Both the position numbers and the translations under genes were made by a program. The notes under the pieces are model-generated. The model did not search any database, was not told the DNA's origin, and worked only from the letters and a program-made list of their open reading frames with translations. From NCBI RefSeq assembly GCF_004115155.1, contig NZ_RDSM01000001.1, positions 248,001 to 312,000 on the forward strand: a stretch of DNA of 64,000 nt, read 5' to 3'. Source of the DNA: Granulicella sibirica. GTDB lineage: Bacteria; Acidobacteriota; Terriglobia; Terriglobales; Acidobacteriaceae. Numbering within the stretch: the stretch's first letter is position 1; each line of letters opens with the position of its first letter. Shown here piece by piece: positions 62,692 to 64,000 of this stretch.

Positions 62692-63560
62692 TGTTGGGAG
62701 CCGGTAAACTGGGAGGGATGCTTATTGATTCGCATGCTCACCTCGACAGCTATGACGACCTCGACTCCGTTCTGACGCGCGCCCGCGATGAGGGGATCGG
62801 TACCATTCTTGCCATCGGTATTGGGGATGGGCCGGAGACCATGCACCAGGCGCTTGCTATCGCGAAATCGCACGTGGGCGGACCGAGGATCTTTGCTTCG
62901 GTGGGGATTCATCCGCAGGAGGCCGGGAAGGCTACGGGAGAGGCGCTCGGGGACCTGGCGCGGATCGCGCGGGATCCTCTGTGCGTTGCGATTGGGGAGA
63001 TCGGGCTGGACTACTACCACTTCGATAACCCGGACATTGCCACGCAGAAGGCGGCGTTCATCGCGCAGTTGAAGATCGCCTCCGAGATGCGGAAGCCGAT
63101 CCTGATCCACTGTCGCACGTCAGAGCTTGCCAAGCCGGAGGCGAAGGCGAAGTATGGGGATGCGGATGCCTGGGAGGACCTGCTCGCGATTCTGGCTGAG
63201 CACTGGCCGGCTGCGAACGGGGGGATCATGCATTGCTTCTCCGGGACGCCGGAGCAGGGGGTGCGGTCGATCGAAGCGGGCTTCTATCTTTCGTTCGCTG
63301 GGAACCTGACGTATCCGAAGTCGGACGGGATTCGGCAGGCGGCGATGGCTGCGCCGGCTGACCGGATCCTGGTCGAGACGGATGCTCCGTTTCTTGCGCC
63401 GATTCCGTATCGTGGGCAGAGGAACGAACCAGCGCTTGTGACACATACGGCTGGGCTGCTGGCGACGCTGCGAGGGCTGACACCTGAGGCGCTGGCTGAG
63501 CTGACGACGGCGAACTTTCACCGGCTCTTCCCCACGACCCTGGACGCACCGGTGCGGTAG
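62691..63560 (+). CDS. tatD: TatD-family metal-dependent hydrolase
   Basis: Up to 289 residues. LIDSHAHLDSYDD (metal His pair), FASVGIHPQEAGK, GEIGLDYYHF, LIHCRTSE, GIMHCFSGTPEQG and LVETDAPFLAP are all motifs of the TatD DNase family (3'-5' exonuclease or metal hydrolase). ATG 62691 overlaps the preceding stop and has GAAGG upstream; ATG 62718 gives the usual MLIDSH start but its GGAGGG touches the ATG directly. Confidence 0.93.
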   Translation: MLGAGKLGGMLIDSHAHLDSYDDLDSVLTRARDEGIGTILAIGIGDGPETMHQALAIAKSHVGGPRIFASVGIHPQEAGKATGEALGDLARIARDPLCVAIGEIGLDYYHFDNPDIATQKAAFIAQLKIASEMRKPILIHCRTSELAKPEAKAKYGDADAWEDLLAILAEHWPAANGGIMHCFSGTPEQGVRSIEAGFYLSFAGNLTYPKSDGIRQAAMAAPADRILVETDAPFLAPIPYRGQRNEPALVTHTAGLLATLRGLTPEALAELTTANFHRLFPTTLDAPVR

Positions 63561-63585
63561 AATCGGCTTCGAGGAAACAACAGTT

Positions 63586-64000
63586 ATGGCAGCAGATAAC
63601 AGCTTCGACGTCGTCAGCAAGGTAGAGATCCAGGAAGTGAAGAACGCCATCGATCAGGCGACTAAAGAGGTGAACGCGCGGTTCGACCTCAAGAGCTCGA
63701 AATCGAAGATCGACCTCGAGGGCGAGGAGACGATCCAGCTCGCTTCGCAGGATGAGTACACGCTGAAAGCGGTCATCGAGATCCTCTCGCAGAAGCTGGT
63801 AAAGCGCGGCGTCTCGCTCAAGAACCTTGAGTACGAGAAAATCGAGCCGGCTTCGAACTCATCAGTGCGGCAGAAGATCAAGCTGAAGCAGGGGATTGCG
63901 TCCGAGCCGGCGAAGAAGATCGTCGCCGTGATCAAGGATTCGAAGCTCAAGGCACAGGCAAGCATTCAAGGCGATACTGTCCGTGTGATCTCGAAGGATC
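63586..64000 (+). CDS. yajQ: YajQ family protein (DUF520), cut by window edge
   Basis: 138 codons present of about 163. MAADNSFDVVSKVEIQEVKN, RFDLKSSKSKIDLEG and KLVKRGVSLKNLEYEK are diagnostic. The family has two ferredoxin-like domains, binds cyclic di-GMP or nucleic acid, and its role differs between species. GAGGA lies upstream of ATG 63586. The C-terminus is beyond the right edge. Confidence 0.93.
   Translation, partial: MAADNSFDVVSKVEIQEVKNAIDQATKEVNARFDLKSSKSKIDLEGEETIQLASQDEYTLKAVIEILSQKLVKRGVSLKNLEYEKIEPASNSSVRQKIKLKQGIASEPAKKIVAVIKDSKLKAQASIQGDTVRVISKD

Overview
The window reads as chromosomal DNA of a GC-rich soil Acidobacterium (class Terriglobia, Granulicella/Terriglobus/Edaphobacter-like). 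The main grounds are three ADOP-type permeases (the Acidobacterial duplicated orphan permease family), a TIGR03435 soil-associated protein, GH92 mannosidase and sulfatase genes, and REP-like intergenic repeats of a kind I associate with this group. Long antisense ORFs are common because of the base composition; they were treated as shadows. Gene calls come from reading translations and motifs, and no database search was run.

Layout. 1-1.6 kb: cobalamin genes cobB/cbiA (cut by the left edge) and cobU behind a cobalamin riboswitch, all on the minus strand. 1.6-16.8 kb: one large minus-strand operon holding HlyD adaptor, ABC ATPase, three ADOP/MacB-type permeases, a second divergent ABC ATPase, TolC, an NtrC-type regulator and an NtrY-like kinase. 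16.9-19.1 kb: DUF1015 protein and a YhhQ-like queuosine-precursor transporter. 19.2-20.9 kb: tRNA-Glu, a decayed tyrosine integrase and tRNA-Asp, an old integration site. 20.9-28.6 kb: M28 peptidase, methyltransferase, GH92 alpha-mannosidase, then arylsulfotransferase and sulfatase on the other strand. 28.6-36 kb: SDR, thioesterase, HMG-CoA-lyase-like protein, an AbrB-type antitoxin beside a wrecked Doc toxin, nicotinamidase, VOC protein, haem-binding/cytochrome P460 protein, a low-complexity exported protein and a GNAT acetyltransferase. 36.1-43.8 kb: pdxS-pdxT, a HEAT-like protein, cytochrome oxidase subunits II-I-III, a small CxxC membrane protein, an odd tRNA-Arg and ispG. 43.8-54.5 kb, all minus: repeats, glycosyltransferase, MFS transporter, M15 peptidase, queF, TPR protein, purH and two exported alpha/beta hydrolases. 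54.5-64 kb: a CDP-dideoxyhexose cluster (SDR, rfbH, rfbF, rfbG) with TIGR03435 inside it, a sphingomyelinase-like phosphoesterase, a rhamnogalacturonan acetylesterase-like protein, tatD and yajQ (cut by the right edge).

How the genes fit together. The ADOP operon looks like a complete tripartite exporter (adaptor, ATPases, permeases, outer-membrane channel) with its own two-component system, and it is the best candidate here for an uncharacterised system. The sulfatase, sulfotransferase and mannosidase suggest processing of sulfated or alpha-mannosidic glycans outside the cytoplasm. The rfb genes would make a CDP-3,6-dideoxyhexose for surface polysaccharide. CoxB-A-C with the small CxxC protein form a terminal oxidase unit.

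The less routine observations are the inactivated doc gene beside an intact antitoxin, a tRNA-Arg(CCT) with a swapped 19-56 tertiary pair and a mismatched anticodon stem, a roughly 45-residue insertion in PdxS, and an NtrC-type regulator with GAFTDA in place of GAFTGA.
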